DNA of 15,827 bases, from contig DFEA01000117.1 in NCBI GenBank assembly GCA_002368575.1, positions 1-15,827 on the forward strand, read 5' to 3'. The translations under genes and the position numbers were made by a program. Positions 1-9,587 of this stretch are shown here, one piece after another (within the stretch, counting starts at the first letter, position 1; each line of letters starts with the position of its first letter). Source of the stretch: Lachnospiraceae bacterium UBA3814 (GTDB lineage Bacteria > Bacillota > Clostridia > Lachnospirales > Lachnospiraceae). A model generated the notes under the pieces. The model was not told the DNA's origin. It searched no databases and was given only the letters and a program-made list of their open reading frames with translations.

Positions 1-3000
1 ATTTCCCGATAACAATAGAGTAGGACCTTAAGAATTCCTCTATAGCCTTTTCCGAATACAGGGCGTCATTATATTCCACCTCTATAGAGGGTCTTCCTTC
101 CCTGTCGATTATCCTTACGGTAATACCGAACTTGCTCTTACCCGCTTCAATCCCCTCTATCGAAGCAAGCCCCGGGATATCGGGCTTTTCTACCACTCCC
201 CTCTGATATTCATACATCACGTTCACATTAAAGCCCCATTTGGCGGCCACATCCGCAAACGGATAGTTTTCATGGGCTATGGCCTGTGAAAGTCCCCCGG
301 AGACCTCCCTGATAAAGTCGGCTACGCTCCCGGAGGAAAGCTTTGCGGCAAGAGGAAGGGTATTTACAAACATCCCGAAGGTATCCGAAAAACGGACATC
401 GGATCTGCCGCTTGAAATAGTCGTGATATAAACATTCTCCGAACCGGTAAGCCTTGCCAGGGTATAATCGAGAGCCGCAAGGAAAAGCCCAGGCTCATCT
501 ATCCCCGGAAGCTTACAGGCTGCTTTTGTCAGGGAATCGTCAATGTCGGCATATAAAAAGCGTTTGTTTCCGGCATCGCTCCCTGAGCTTATATCTCTTG
601 GAAGCTCCGTGGAGGCTTCGTAATCACAAAGAAGGTCTTCAAAATATTTCTCGTAGGAAGCTCCCGCCTCAGAGGAAAGCATTTCCTTCTGCTTCCTGAC
701 ATAGGTAAAGTAGGAGGCTCCCTCTCCTGTAAGCTCTCCCCCGTTTTTAAGAGCTTCTCCCAGCTCCTTCAAAAACACGCTCATGGAAAAGCCGTCAAAG
801 ATAAGATGATGGAAATCCGTAAAGAACTTCACCGACTCAGAGGTTTTTACCACCGCAAACTTAAAGAGCGGCCCCCTGTTAAGATGAAACGGCTGTACAA
901 AGCTGTCCCTGAATACCCTACTTTCCTCCTCGCTCAGCGTAAGTACCGGTATTTCGGGAATACTTACCTCATCCTTTATGGCCATGACCTGATTGTCGAT
1001 GATATCAAAATGCACAAAAACGGACGGATGCGCCTTTAATATGCTCCCCACTGCTTTGATAAGCTCCTCGGGCTCCGTGGAGGCGTTAAAGGTGAGCACC
1101 GAAGGGATATTGTAGGTGGAAAGCTGGGGATTTCTCATGCAGTCCACATAGACCCCGGTCTGTGCGGCGCTCAGGGGCGAGTTCTTTATAACAGGCTCCT
1201 CCTTCTGCCCGGCTCCTGTGCCTGTCCCACTCATCCACTCCGAAAGGATAAGGTTTTCTATATCGGTGATGGTCTTATCCTTCATTTCCTTTACGGGAAT
1301 ATTCACCCCGAAGCCCTTGAACAGCCTAGTAGAGAGCCTTATCATCGAAAGGCTCGTAAAGCCCAGATACTCAAGGGGAGTATTGAGCGGGGGTTCTTCC
1401 ATGTTAAGGGCCTCGCCTATGATCCTCTTAAGCTCCTTCTCAAGGACGTTGTCCACATGCCCGCTCTCCTCCTCGCCGGTCTCAATAACGGGCTCGGGAA
1501 GTGCCCTCCTGTTTACCTTTCCGTTCTGGTTTAAGGGAATGACGTCAAGCTGCATGATGGAGGCCGGCACCATATAGGGCGGCTTTCTTTCCCTGATAAA
1601 CTCTGCGATGTCCTTTGGTGAAACGGCCTTGTCCGACACGTAGTACGCTGCTACGGCCTTTCCGTCCGCTCCCAGATCCTTCGCGACTACAGCTGCGTCC
1701 CTTACTCCCGGATAATCCCGGATAACAGCCTCTACCTCGCTTAATTCAACACGGAAGCCGTGGATCTTTACCTGTCCGTCCCTTCTTCCGATAAATTCTA
1801 TCTCACCGTCGGTCCTGTAACGTACTATATCGCCGGTCCTGTAGGCATTCTCATATTCCCCTTTATCAAAGGGATTCTTAATAAATACCTCAGCCGTCTT
1901 TTCCGGTCTGTTAAGATACCCCGCCGCAACGTGAGGCCCCGCGATGATAAGCTCACCGAGGGCTCCCGGCGGAAGAAGATGCCCGAAGGTATCCACTACA
2001 TAGCACTTTACATCCGCTGCGGGATGCCCTATGGGTATATTTTCCTCCCTTCGTGTCACCTGATATACCGTGACAAGGATGGTACCCTCCGTAGGTCCGT
2101 ACAGGTTATAAAAATTGACTCCCTTCGGCGGCTCCATTGAAGCCAGCTTTTCTCCCCCCACTGAGATCGCGCGGAGGAAGGGATTTTCCATTTCAGAGGC
2201 AAACTGCCGCCCTACCTGTGTAGTCATGAAGGAAAGGCTTACCTCATGGCTTATGAAATACCTGTTCATGGCGTTGAGATCAAGCCTCATTTCCTCAGGA
2301 ACGATAACGATCGCGGCCCCTGAAGAAAGAGCGGGATACATATCCATCATACAGGCATCAAAGCCATAGGAGGCATACTGCCCCACCCTGTCCTTTTCCG
2401 AAAGCTCATAAAAACGAGTATACCATTCTATAAAGCAGACAAGATTTCCATGGGTAAGCCTTACCCCCTTCGGGACTCCGGTGCTTCCCGAGGTGTAAAG
2501 AAGGATAAAGGTATCCCCCGGCTCCGGCTTATTTTCGGGCTTTCCATCGGGAAGCTCTGCCGCCTCCTTAAGGGTCAGCCTCTTTCCCTCATACCCGTTT
2601 ACCAGGCTTCCAAGCTCTTCAGTAGTGATAAGTAATCCCGCCGAGGCATCCTCTAACATAAAATTCAGCCGTTCAGGGGGATAGGTCGCGTCAAGCGGCT
2701 GATAAGCACAGCCGGCCTTAAGCGCTCCCAGGGAGGCCACCGCCTGATATATCCCTCTTGGGATAAGGATCGATACGACGTCTCCCCTCTTAAGCCCCTG
2801 CTTCTCTATATAGGCAGCTATATTGTCGGAAATACGGTCAGCCTCTCTGTAGGTGCATTTCTCATCCTCACAGATAACGGCAATATTATCAGGATACCTT
2901 CCGGCAGCCTCCCTAAAGAGATCGACCACAGACCTTGTCCTGTCGTAGTCACTCTCCGTCCTGTTAAGCTCCTTAAGCCTTTCAAGCTCCATGTAGCTTG

Positions 3001-5872
3001 TGATCGGGACCTCTCCCAAAGTCTCCGCGGTAAGAAGCTTCTGCAAAACCGTTTCGAAGCTTCTTAAGAGGATACTGATAAATTCCTCCGAATACATATC
3101 GCTCCTGTATTCGGCCCGGACATTATAGGTACCCTCCTTTCTGTACATCTGTATCGCAAGCTGCTCTCCGGTGGCGTTATCCATTAAGGGTATCCTCTCC
3201 ACCGGCTCCCCCGCAAAGCCGCCCACATTGAGCATATCTCCCTGGTATACAAAGAGGAGGTCGCTCTTCATCCCCGTTTCCGCCGAAAGCTCCGAAAAGG
3301 GATAGATGTCATTGTTCATACAGGAAAGCATCTGCTCCCTGGCCCTCTGAAGATAGTCCCTTACCTCCTGCTCCTTCTCAAAGCGACTGTACACCGGCAG
3401 CGTCTTTACGAGCATCCCGATGGTACGCCTTGTACGCAGGGAATCCCGTCCATTATATATCGTTGTAAACAGGGCTTCATTCATCCCTGCGTAATGCCCC
3501 AAAAGGAGTCCGAAGGCTGCGGTCGCGTAAATGTTCTCCGTGACCCCGCACTTACGGCATAGCGCCTCGACCTCCGATGCCTCCAGCGCAAGATCCATGG
3601 TCCGGACCCCGAAGGACATCTCCTCCCCGTTTCTATCGGGAATCGGGAGGCTGTCCGCCTCTATCCCTCCGAAGGTATCAAGGTACCATTTCCTGGCCTC
3701 CTCATAGCTCTCCTTCCTTTTCTCCTGCTCATCCTGTGCGACCTCGAAGCCGCTGTAGGTCTCTTTTTCGAGCTCTCCCCCCAGATAGGCCCTTTCAAGG
3801 TCCTTTATCATGACAAGCATGGAGGCGCCGTCAAAGATCATATGATGGAAGTCTGTAAAGAGATATCTTTTTTCCGAGACCTCAAAGAGGCGGATCCTGA
3901 AAAGCCTGTCCTTAAGGAGGCGGAAGGGTTTCTGAAGGGTCGGAAGGAGAGCCTTAAACTCCTCCTCCGAAAGCCTTTCTATCTCCTGGCTGTAGGGCTC
4001 ATCGTCCCTTCTTACCTGGATCGGATCTCCGTTTTCGTCCGTCTTAAGAGAAAGCTTTATGAAAGGATGAGCGGAGACCACCGCCTCGCAGGCCCTGGCA
4101 AGCCTTTCCATGTCGATCGAGTCAGAAAGCCTTAAAAGGATCGGATTATTATATACCGCCTCCCCGTCCCGGTTCATGGATTCGATATATATCCCAAGCT
4201 GTGACGCTGAGAGAGGATATTCCTCCTTCTTTTCCCTTACTGCCGCGGCACCGTTCTTTATGTATTCCGCGGCTATCGCTGCCGGGGTCTTTAAGGAATA
4301 GACCTGCTTGCTTGTAAGATCAAGCTCAGGGCATCCCGAAATAAGCTTCATGACCCTTATACTGTCGCCGCCCAGCGCGAAGAAATCATCGTTCCTTCCG
4401 ACCTGGGGAACACCCAGGGCATCCTCAAAGGCACGGCAGAGCATGGACTCCGTGTCGTTTTCCGGCGACACGTACTCGGCCCTTCTGCTCATGATATCAG
4501 GCTCCGGAAGATTCTTTCTGTCTACCTTTCCGTTCTGATTTATGGGGAATTTATCAAGATGAGTAAAAAATCCCGGCACCATATAGGGCGCAAGCTTTTC
4601 AGAAAGCTTCGTCTTAAGCTCTTCGTCGTCAAAGCTCTCTCCCGTGTAATAGGCGCATAAAGCTATCTGCTCTCCCGCTCCCTTTATCGCCTTGACCACA
4701 GCCCCGGAAATTCCGGGGATCGCTCTTAAGACGTTTTCAATCTCCCCGGGCTCCACCCGCTGTCCGTTTATCTTGACCATCCAGTCCTTCCGGTTTATAT
4801 AGACAAGATTACCGTCGGGAAGCTTCTTAAGGATATCCCCGGTATGAAGCCACCCGCCTCTGAAGAGCTTTTCGGTAGCCTCAGGATCCTTGAAATATCC
4901 AATGGTATATGGGCCCTTTGTACAGTATTCCCCCTCTTCCCCGTCCTTTACCGGGTTCATATCCTCATCAAGTAGAGCCCAGACAGAGGTTTCGGGCGGT
5001 ATCCCCACGGGAGTGGTATCATATGGCTTATCCACAAGGAAGGAGCAGACCGTGCCCATGGTCTCGCTCATCCCGTAATTGTTGAAAAGCTTATAGCCCT
5101 CCCTGCTGCACTGTCCCGTAAGCCTCTCGCTTCCTGTCATGACAAGCTTTAAGGCCTCGTCACGGCTGTGAAAATTTGAAAGCACTGACGGGCTGATGAA
5201 GCCCACCGTGATATGATGAGCGGCATAATAGTCCTCGAGTTTTCCGACATCACGCATCGTCTCCTCATCCAGAAGATGCACGGCGCCTCCCATGGTAAGC
5301 ACCTTGTATACCGCTATCGACGCGACGAAATAAAAGGGAGCGCCCATTGCCCAGGCCTGTCCCGTCTGGTATACCGGCCTGTTCCCCATCCGCTGGTTTG
5401 CAAGGAGCCCTTCAAAGGTATGAAGTATGCCCTTGGGCATTCCCGTAGAGCCTGAGGTATATAATAAAAGCGCGGTATCGGAATCCTTCGATTCCGGAAA
5501 TACGGAAATATCAAGAGGCTCCTGCTCCCTTATCTCATCAACCGCGGCCTCGTCTATAATAAAGGGAGCCTCACAGTTTAAACAGATATATTTTACCCTC
5601 TCCTGGGGGAAGGAAGTCCCCATCGGCACGGCTATATGCCCCGAAAGCCAGATCCCGCATACGCAGGCAGCATACTCCATGGAGGCTTTAAGCCTCACCG
5701 GGATAAAGCATCTCTCTGAAAGCCCCTTTGTGTATATCCACGAAGCGGCTTTTTTCATAAATTCCGAAAAGGTCCTGTAATCCGTAACCCTTTCTCCCCC
5801 TTGATCTATGAGAGCCGGGTTATCCTTAAAGCTTTCTCCTGCCTCCGCCAGGAGCCTTATATATTCCTGCAT
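1..5872 (-). CDS. Non-ribosomal peptide synthetase, A-T-C-A-T-C..., partial
   Basis: This large cytoplasmic assembly-line enzyme would activate and join amino or other carboxylic acids into a short peptide. It is open at the left edge: 1957 codons are visible with no stop. Domains by residue: A1 about 1-455 (YTSGSTG at 138, YGMSE near 265, NGKVD near 445); T1 about 465-540 (LGGDS, carrier Ser504); C1 about 548-970 (HHMIFDG at 676-682); A2 about 985-1450 (YTSGSTG at 1126, YGPTEG near 1256, NGKVN near 1445); T2 about 1455-1530 (LGFTS, Ser1507); C2 from about 1545 (HHLIFDG at 1688-1694), cut near its end. It starts directly with an A domain, so A1 is a loading module. The start at 5872 has an AAGGAGG site (5881-5887) eight bases upstream. 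The MATE exporter gene ends 41 bases upstream, which implies one operon. A1 appears to lack the usual substrate-binding Asp, and T2 has an unusual carrier motif. The product cannot be predicted. Confidence 0.95.
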   Translation of the reverse strand, partial: MQEYIRLLAEAGESFKDNPALIDQGGERVTDYRTFSEFMKKAASWIYTKGLSERCFIPVRLKASMEYAACVCGIWLSGHIAVPMGTSFPQERVKYICLNCEAPFIIDEAAVDEIREQEPLDISVFPESKDSDTALLLYTSGSTGMPKGILHTFEGLLANQRMGNRPVYQTGQAWAMGAPFYFVASIAVYKVLTMGGAVHLLDEETMRDVGKLEDYYAAHHITVGFISPSVLSNFHSRDEALKLVMTGSERLTGQCSREGYKLFNNYGMSETMGTVCSFLVDKPYDTTPVGIPPETSVWALLDEDMNPVKDGEEGEYCTKGPYTIGYFKDPEATEKLFRGGWLHTGDILKKLPDGNLVYINRKDWMVKINGQRVEPGEIENVLRAIPGISGAVVKAIKGAGEQIALCAYYTGESFDDEELKTKLSEKLAPYMVPGFFTHLDKFPINQNGKVDRKNLPEPDIMSRRAEYVSPENDTESMLCRAFEDALGVPQVGRNDDFFALGGDSIRVMKLISGCPELDLTSKQVYSLKTPAAIAAEYIKNGAAAVREKKEEYPLSASQLGIYIESMNRDGEAVYNNPILLRLSDSIDMERLARACEAVVSAHPFIKLSLKTDENGDPIQVRRDDEPYSQEIERLSEEEFKALLPTLQKPFRLLKDRLFRIRLFEVSEKRYLFTDFHHMIFDGASMLVMIKDLERAYLGGELEKETYSGFEVAQDEQEKRKESYEEARKWYLDTFGGIEADSLPIPDRNGEEMSFGVRTMDLALEASEVEALCRKCGVTENIYATAAFGLLLGHYAGMNEALFTTIYNGRDSLRTRRTIGMLVKTLPVYSRFEKEQEVRDYLQRAREQMLSCMNNDIYPFSELSAETGMKSDLLFVYQGDMLNVGGFAGEPVERIPLMDNATGEQLAIQMYRKEGTYNVRAEYRSDMYSEEFISILLRSFETVLQKLLTAETLGEVPITSYMELERLKELNRTESDYDRTRSVVDLFREAAGRYPDNIAVICEDEKCTYREADRISDNIAAYIEKQGLKRGDVVSILIPRGIYQAVASLGALKAGCAYQPLDATYPPERLNFMLEDASAGLLITTEELGSLVNGYEGKRLTLKEAAELPDGKPENKPEPGDTFILLYTSGSTGVPKGVRLTHGNLVCFIEWYTRFYELSEKDRVGQYASYGFDACMMDMYPALSSGAAIVIVPEEMRLDLNAMNRYFISHEVSLSFMTTQVGRQFASEMENPFLRAISVGGEKLASMEPPKGVNFYNLYGPTEGTILVTVYQVTRREENIPIGHPAADVKCYVVDTFGHLLPPGALGELIIAGPHVAAGYLNRPEKTAEVFIKNPFDKGEYENAYRTGDIVRYRTDGEIEFIGRRDGQVKIHGFRVELSEVEAVIRDYPGVRDAAVVAKDLGADGKAVAAYYVSDKAVSPKDIAEFIRERKPPYMVPASIMQLDVIPLNQNGKVNRRALPEPVIETGEEESGHVDNVLEKELKRIIGEALNMEEPPLNTPLEYLGFTSLSMIRLSTRLFKGFGVNIPVKEMKDKTITDIENLILSEWMSGTGTGAGQKEEPVIKNSPLSAAQTGVYVDCMRNPQLSTYNIPSVLTFNASTEPEELIKAVGSILKAHPSVFVHFDIIDNQVMAIKDEVSIPEIPVLTLSEEESRVFRDSFVQPFHLNRGPLFKFAVVKTSESVKFFTDFHHLIFDGFSMSVFLKELGEALKNGGELTGEGASYFTYVRKQKEMLSSEAGASYEKYFEDLLCDYEASTELPRDISSGSDAGNKRFLYADIDDSLTKAACKLPGIDEPGLFLAALDYTLARLTGSENVYITTISSGRSDVRFSDTFGMFVNTLPLAAKLSSGSVADFIREVSGGLSQAIAHENYPFADVAAKWGFNVNVMYEYQRGVVEKPDIPGLASIEGIEAGKSKFGITVRIIDREGRPSIEVEYNDALYSEKAIEEFLRSYSIVIGK

Positions 5873-5913
5873 CTTTTATCCCTCCTTATCCGCTGTATCT
5901 GATTCCCGCACTG

Positions 5914-7671
5914 TTATATATCTATCTCTATGACCGTATTGTTAAGGTTAAGCGTGCGAACGTAATTCATCTTAACGGCCATCCTCTTTAAAAGCTCCAG
6001 TCCTCCAAGCTCATGCTCCGCGCCCTCCGCCGGTTCATAGGAAACAGGGTCAAAGGGTATCCCGTCGTCACGCAGCCTCAGATAATACCTGCCGTCCGCT
6101 TTTGACAGACAGATGTCTATATCCTTTTCCTCCGATCTCTTATAACCGTATCTTGCTGTATTGTCGATAAGCTCCTCGGCAGCGATCCCCATAGTCTGGG
6201 CTTTGCTTGCAGATACTCCGTCCTTAAGACAGTACTCCATGATCCTTTCAGAAACCCTGACGGCCTCCTTATCGCTTCCTGTTATGGAAATATCGCATAT
6301 CTCTCCGCTGTTTCGCTCCGGTATCGCCATAAAGCCCTTTTGCGGGACCCTTCCCGCTTTCTGCATTATAAGCCTTATGATATTTACGATAACAAAGGAC
6401 GACAGCTCACTTATTATTATGGCCGCAAACAGTCCCTTAAAACCAAGGACAGCCATAAATGCAAGCATCAGCGGGACCTTAACCACCAGAAGCTGCAGGA
6501 CGCTGCTTATGGTAGAAAGGAAGGTCCGGCCAATGGTCCTGTAGTAGTTCTGGGTCAGAGCATTCAGGGAAAAGAAGACAAAGCTTAAGGAAAACAGGCG
6601 AAGCGCGCTCAATAACTCTGCTCTTACGGCCTCGTTGTCAAAGCCGTAAAGCGCCGCCACGCCCTGAGGAATTGCAAGAAATACGGCCATGATAAGTACA
6701 CTGATGAGCACAGCGGTCTTAAGCACCCTTGAAAATACCTTCCGCATTCCAAAGTAATCCTTTTCCCCGTAGAGCACCCCTGCTACCGAGGCTATAACAG
6801 AGGAAACACCGTTTAAGAACATCTGAACTATGAGCTGGGTATTGCCCGTGACTGAATAGGCGGAAAAATAAGCGTCCCCGAGAGTTCTTAAGACGTTTGA
6901 ATTGAGGACCGCGATGCTTATTACCGTCAGTATGAGGTAGGCGAGGTTCGGGAAGCCGTTCTTTACCGTCATAACGGCAAGCTCTTTGTTATCAAACAGT
7001 CCCCTGAACACCGGAGTGACCATTCTGCCGCTGCTTTTAAAATACCGTGGGATAAAGATGAGCCCCGACACCAGATATCCGATGACGGTAGAGATCGCGG
7101 CCCCTGTTATGCCAAGGGGCGTGTACCTTACAAGAATATAGTCAAGAACCAGATTTACGACGTTAGAGGTAATATGAAGCCTGGCCGCCATGGCCGGATT
7201 ATTATCGACATTTATAAGATAGGCCATCACAAGCACAAAGGATATTACCGGCATCCCGACGGAATATACCGTGGTTATGCTCCTTATCATTTGCGCCAGC
7301 TCCGGCGCGGCCCCCGTAAGGTGCACATAACGAGGCACAAGGACAGGAAAAAGACAGGTGAATATCAGAGGATAGGCCACGCTTACGGCCATACACAGCC
7401 CCATTACCCTTCCGGCGGAATCGATCTGCCGCTTTCCGAGGAGTACCGCTATGCTCACGGCGCCCCCCGAGCCGGCCAGGATAGCCGCGGCCTGCAGTAC
7501 ATAAAGATAGGGCGTGGAAGCGTTTATCGCCCCGTTTCCAATGCTCCCCAGAAGATTGCCGACGATCATCGCGTCTACGACGTTCCCAAGCTGCAGGGCA
7601 ACGGTCGTCATTACCCCCGTCAGCATATACCTGTACATCTTTTTTCTTATAAGCCGGTCATTTCTTTCCAT
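5914..7671 (-). CDS. MATE-family efflux transporter fused to a C-terminal GHKL (RsbW/SpoIIAB-like) ATPase domain
   Basis: This is a 585-residue inner-membrane protein. Residues 1 to about 445 are a full MATE transporter: about 12 hydrophobic helices, with the N-terminal signature VDAMIVGNLLG. The family exports small organic compounds using ion gradients. Residues about 455-585 are a soluble HATPase_c domain with an N-box (EELIDN, Glu500 and Asn504), a G1 box (DDGIPFDP, 535-542) and a glycine-containing GGLELLK segment. It lacks a histidine-phosphorylation domain, so it resembles anti-sigma-factor serine kinases (RsbW, SpoIIAB) rather than sensor kinases. MATE proteins normally end near 450 residues, so the tail is a true fusion. 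The start is supported by AAGGA upstream (about 7680-7684). It lies between the 447-residue unknown gene (31 bases away) and the NRPS (41 bases away), so export of the NRPS product is the natural inference. Whether the ATPase tail phosphorylates a STAS-type partner is unknown. Confidence 0.93.
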   Translation of the reverse strand: MERNDRLIRKKMYRYMLTGVMTTVALQLGNVVDAMIVGNLLGSIGNGAINASTPYLYVLQAAAILAGSGGAVSIAVLLGKRQIDSAGRVMGLCMAVSVAYPLIFTCLFPVLVPRYVHLTGAAPELAQMIRSITTVYSVGMPVISFVLVMAYLINVDNNPAMAARLHITSNVVNLVLDYILVRYTPLGITGAAISTVIGYLVSGLIFIPRYFKSSGRMVTPVFRGLFDNKELAVMTVKNGFPNLAYLILTVISIAVLNSNVLRTLGDAYFSAYSVTGNTQLIVQMFLNGVSSVIASVAGVLYGEKDYFGMRKVFSRVLKTAVLISVLIMAVFLAIPQGVAALYGFDNEAVRAELLSALRLFSLSFVFFSLNALTQNYYRTIGRTFLSTISSVLQLLVVKVPLMLAFMAVLGFKGLFAAIIISELSSFVIVNIIRLIMQKAGRVPQKGFMAIPERNSGEICDISITGSDKEAVRVSERIMEYCLKDGVSASKAQTMGIAAEELIDNTARYGYKRSEEKDIDICLSKADGRYYLRLRDDGIPFDPVSYEPAEGAEHELGGLELLKRMAVKMNYVRTLNLNNTVIEIDI

Positions 7672-7702
7672 TGTCTTTATCCTTACTCAGGAAGCTCATT
7701 GC

Positions 7703-9046
7703 TCACAGGATCGCCCGGGTCTGCCCGGCAAGCTCATGGCACTCCTCCTCCATACGGCTCATGAAAAACGCAAGTACCGACCCTTCCCTGTCCTCATCAA
7801 AGGGAAGATACGCCGACAGCTCAAGGCTTTCTTCCTCATCATTTAAACGCAGATCGCACATATGCCCTGCTTCGCTCCATTTCCGGATAAGCCTGCGGGC
7901 AGACCCCGGTCTGTCCTGAGTGATCCTCTCCACCTTTACCGCACGGACAAAGGCCGCGGCTGACGCTATCTCTACGATATCGACAATGACCTCATGTCCG
8001 CCGGCATCCATTATCAGTAAGGGGCCTGCTCCCTCAGCGGCATAATACTCCGGAGCATAGCCTTCCTCCTCAAGCCAGAGCTTTACCAGGGCAAGCTTTT
8101 TAATCTCAACCGGCACTTCAGCATCCTCTTCCTCCAAATGATCAGCTGCAGCAGCTGCCTCTTCCGAAGGTGTGTCCTCCAAAGCAGCCTCCGGTTCGGC
8201 ATCCGGTATAAGCATCCTGATCTCAAGCGGGCTCTGATCGAACTCCATTATTATTTCGGAAAGCCATGCCTCATAGATATTCCCATCATAAATACCGCCG
8301 CACTCCGCCAGGGCCGCGTTGTATACAATCGCTCCCCTTTCTTCGTCATAATAAGCGGAAAGAAGCCCCGGCCCATCGCTCCACTCTTCTGTCTCCCTTA
8401 TCCTGTCCTCATCCGCGGACTCTGCCGGGACCGTGATATTGGCATGCAGGATAAAGCACTGCTCCTCTGTACTCCTCTCCGCCGTATAAAAGAGATTTAC
8501 CGAAACAGGGGCTGACCCGTCCGTGACCGAAATATATTCTGCCCCTTCCGCATCGCGGTACATGACCTCAAGTGAAGAAGCGCCCAGTATCTGTTCCAAT
8601 CCGTTAAGCCTTGGCCTGAGGATATCATTTTCCGATACCGCAAGCTCACGGATGAGCGGAAGTTCAAAATAAGCCACATGGATATGCACGGGAGGCAGCT
8701 TTAAAAGGCTGTCCCCAAGGAGGCTTGCGGGCAGCTTCATCTGGCTCTCATTAAAGATATGAAAGTACAGCGGCGTGTCATATTCTTCATCACCGGAAAC
8801 CAATGTGTCGATACAGATCGTAAATGCCGCAAGCCCTCTCTTCAGGTCGTCATTTGACAGATGAAGGGCAAAAAGCCTGGGCATTTTGTTCTCAAGTCTG
8901 GTAACGAGCACAAAGGCATTCACTCCTCCCGTTTTTTCATACAAAAGAAAGCTGTACTCTGAAATAACAGTCCCGGGGTCAAGCTCTCCGTATTCCTGAG
9001 AATAATGCTTATCATACCAGGTGAAGAACTCCGCCCGCGGGGTCAT
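7703..9046 (-). CDS. Unknown cytoplasmic protein, possible tandem YbjN-like domains
   Basis: I do not firmly recognise this 447-residue protein. It has no signal peptide or membrane helix and is acidic. Residues about 1-160 form one region (FFTWYDKHY near the start, a beta-rich stretch to LPPVHIHVAYF). Residues about 200-278 and about 368-442 resemble each other by eye. Each has a Trp-Ser (EEWSDG, RKWSEA), a DEE-rich strand about ten residues on, an Ala/Leu-rich strand, and a helix ending in acidic residues, which suggests an internal duplication. They are joined by an Ala/Glu-rich linker (about 283-312). The pattern is reminiscent of YbjN / type III-chaperone-like folds, but this is a weak assignment. 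The start overlaps the upstream ORF by 35 bases and has no good ribosome site (AGGA is 13 bases away), so translation may be coupled. It sits in the operon just upstream of the MATE fusion, so it is likely linked to that system. Confidence 0.85.
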   Translation of the reverse strand: MTPRAEFFTWYDKHYSQEYGELDPGTVISEYSFLLYEKTGGVNAFVLVTRLENKMPRLFALHLSNDDLKRGLAAFTICIDTLVSGDEEYDTPLYFHIFNESQMKLPASLLGDSLLKLPPVHIHVAYFELPLIRELAVSENDILRPRLNGLEQILGASSLEVMYRDAEGAEYISVTDGSAPVSVNLFYTAERSTEEQCFILHANITVPAESADEDRIRETEEWSDGPGLLSAYYDEERGAIVYNAALAECGGIYDGNIYEAWLSEIIMEFDQSPLEIRMLIPDAEPEAALEDTPSEEAAAAADHLEEEDAEVPVEIKKLALVKLWLEEEGYAPEYYAAEGAGPLLIMDAGGHEVIVDIVEIASAAAFVRAVKVERITQDRPGSARRLIRKWSEAGHMCDLRLNDEEESLELSAYLPFDEDREGSVLAFFMSRMEEECHELAGQTRAIL

Positions 9047-9527
9047 TGCCGTTGTCGTCGGTCCTGAGCTTTAACCGGTACTGTGCAATGCGCAGTCTGA
9101 AATCATCAATGGTTGCCCGCCTTGTATATTTAGGATCACCCTTCTTCGGGTTTTTATGCTCCGCGATCTTGTCGTCATCAGCGGTCAGCTTTTGAAATAC
9201 ATTTGCAAACTCCTCAGTAAGAGCTGCAATGAATTTTTTATGATCACGGTTATTTTTCCTGTTAAGCTGCTCATATTTGTCAGCTGTACTTTTCCGCACA
9301 TAAAATATCTTATTATTATCGCTCATCCATTTCACCCGGGTATTCATTTTTCCGGTTAATTCGGCAGTGATCCTTGCTATATCCTGCGCAAGAGCCTTAT
9401 ACCGCTCACTGACCGCGTAATTGGGGTCATGCAGCTTAAGCTCTGCCTGCTCCTTTACTTTCTCCTGAAGCTCCCTGTCATCTCCCGCGTAAAAGTTTTT
9501 GCATACGTCGTCCATGATCTTAGTCAT
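9012..9527 (-). CDS. Hypothetical protein, downstream part of an interrupted ORF
   Basis: This 171-residue ORF is charged, Lys/Asp-rich and mostly helical-looking, with no membrane segment and no family I can name. It is in the same frame as the upstream ORF (9588-9926). Reading through the TAG at 9588-9590 gives 20 further sense codons (including LTGSNTD) and then this Met, so the two were probably one gene. Its own start has no obvious ribosome site, which favours a gene fragment or read-through product over an independent gene. The last 12 codons overlap the next gene. Bases about 9130-9360 look more AT-rich than the flanking genes by eye, hinting at a different origin. If the whole was once a calpain-type protease, the expected His and Asn-Pro-Trp-Gly motifs are absent here, so it would be inactive. 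Confidence 0.55.
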   Translation of the reverse strand: MTKIMDDVCKNFYAGDDRELQEKVKEQAELKLHDPNYAVSERYKALAQDIARITAELTGKMNTRVKWMSDNNKIFYVRKSTADKYEQLNRKNNRDHKKFIAALTEEFANVFQKLTADDDKIAEHKNPKKGDPKYTRRATIDDFRLRIAQYRLKLRTDDNGNDPAGGVLHLV

Positions 9528-9587
9528 TGAGTTAGTATCATCGATTTTGGTCTTGTCCCCCCTTGTGTCCGTATTGCTTCCCGTAAG

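Noticed and set aside
7174..7764. Plus-strand ORF of 196 codons
   Set aside because: It lies antisense to the MATE gene, is Arg/His/Tyr-rich, has no ribosome site, and is a shadow of the real gene.
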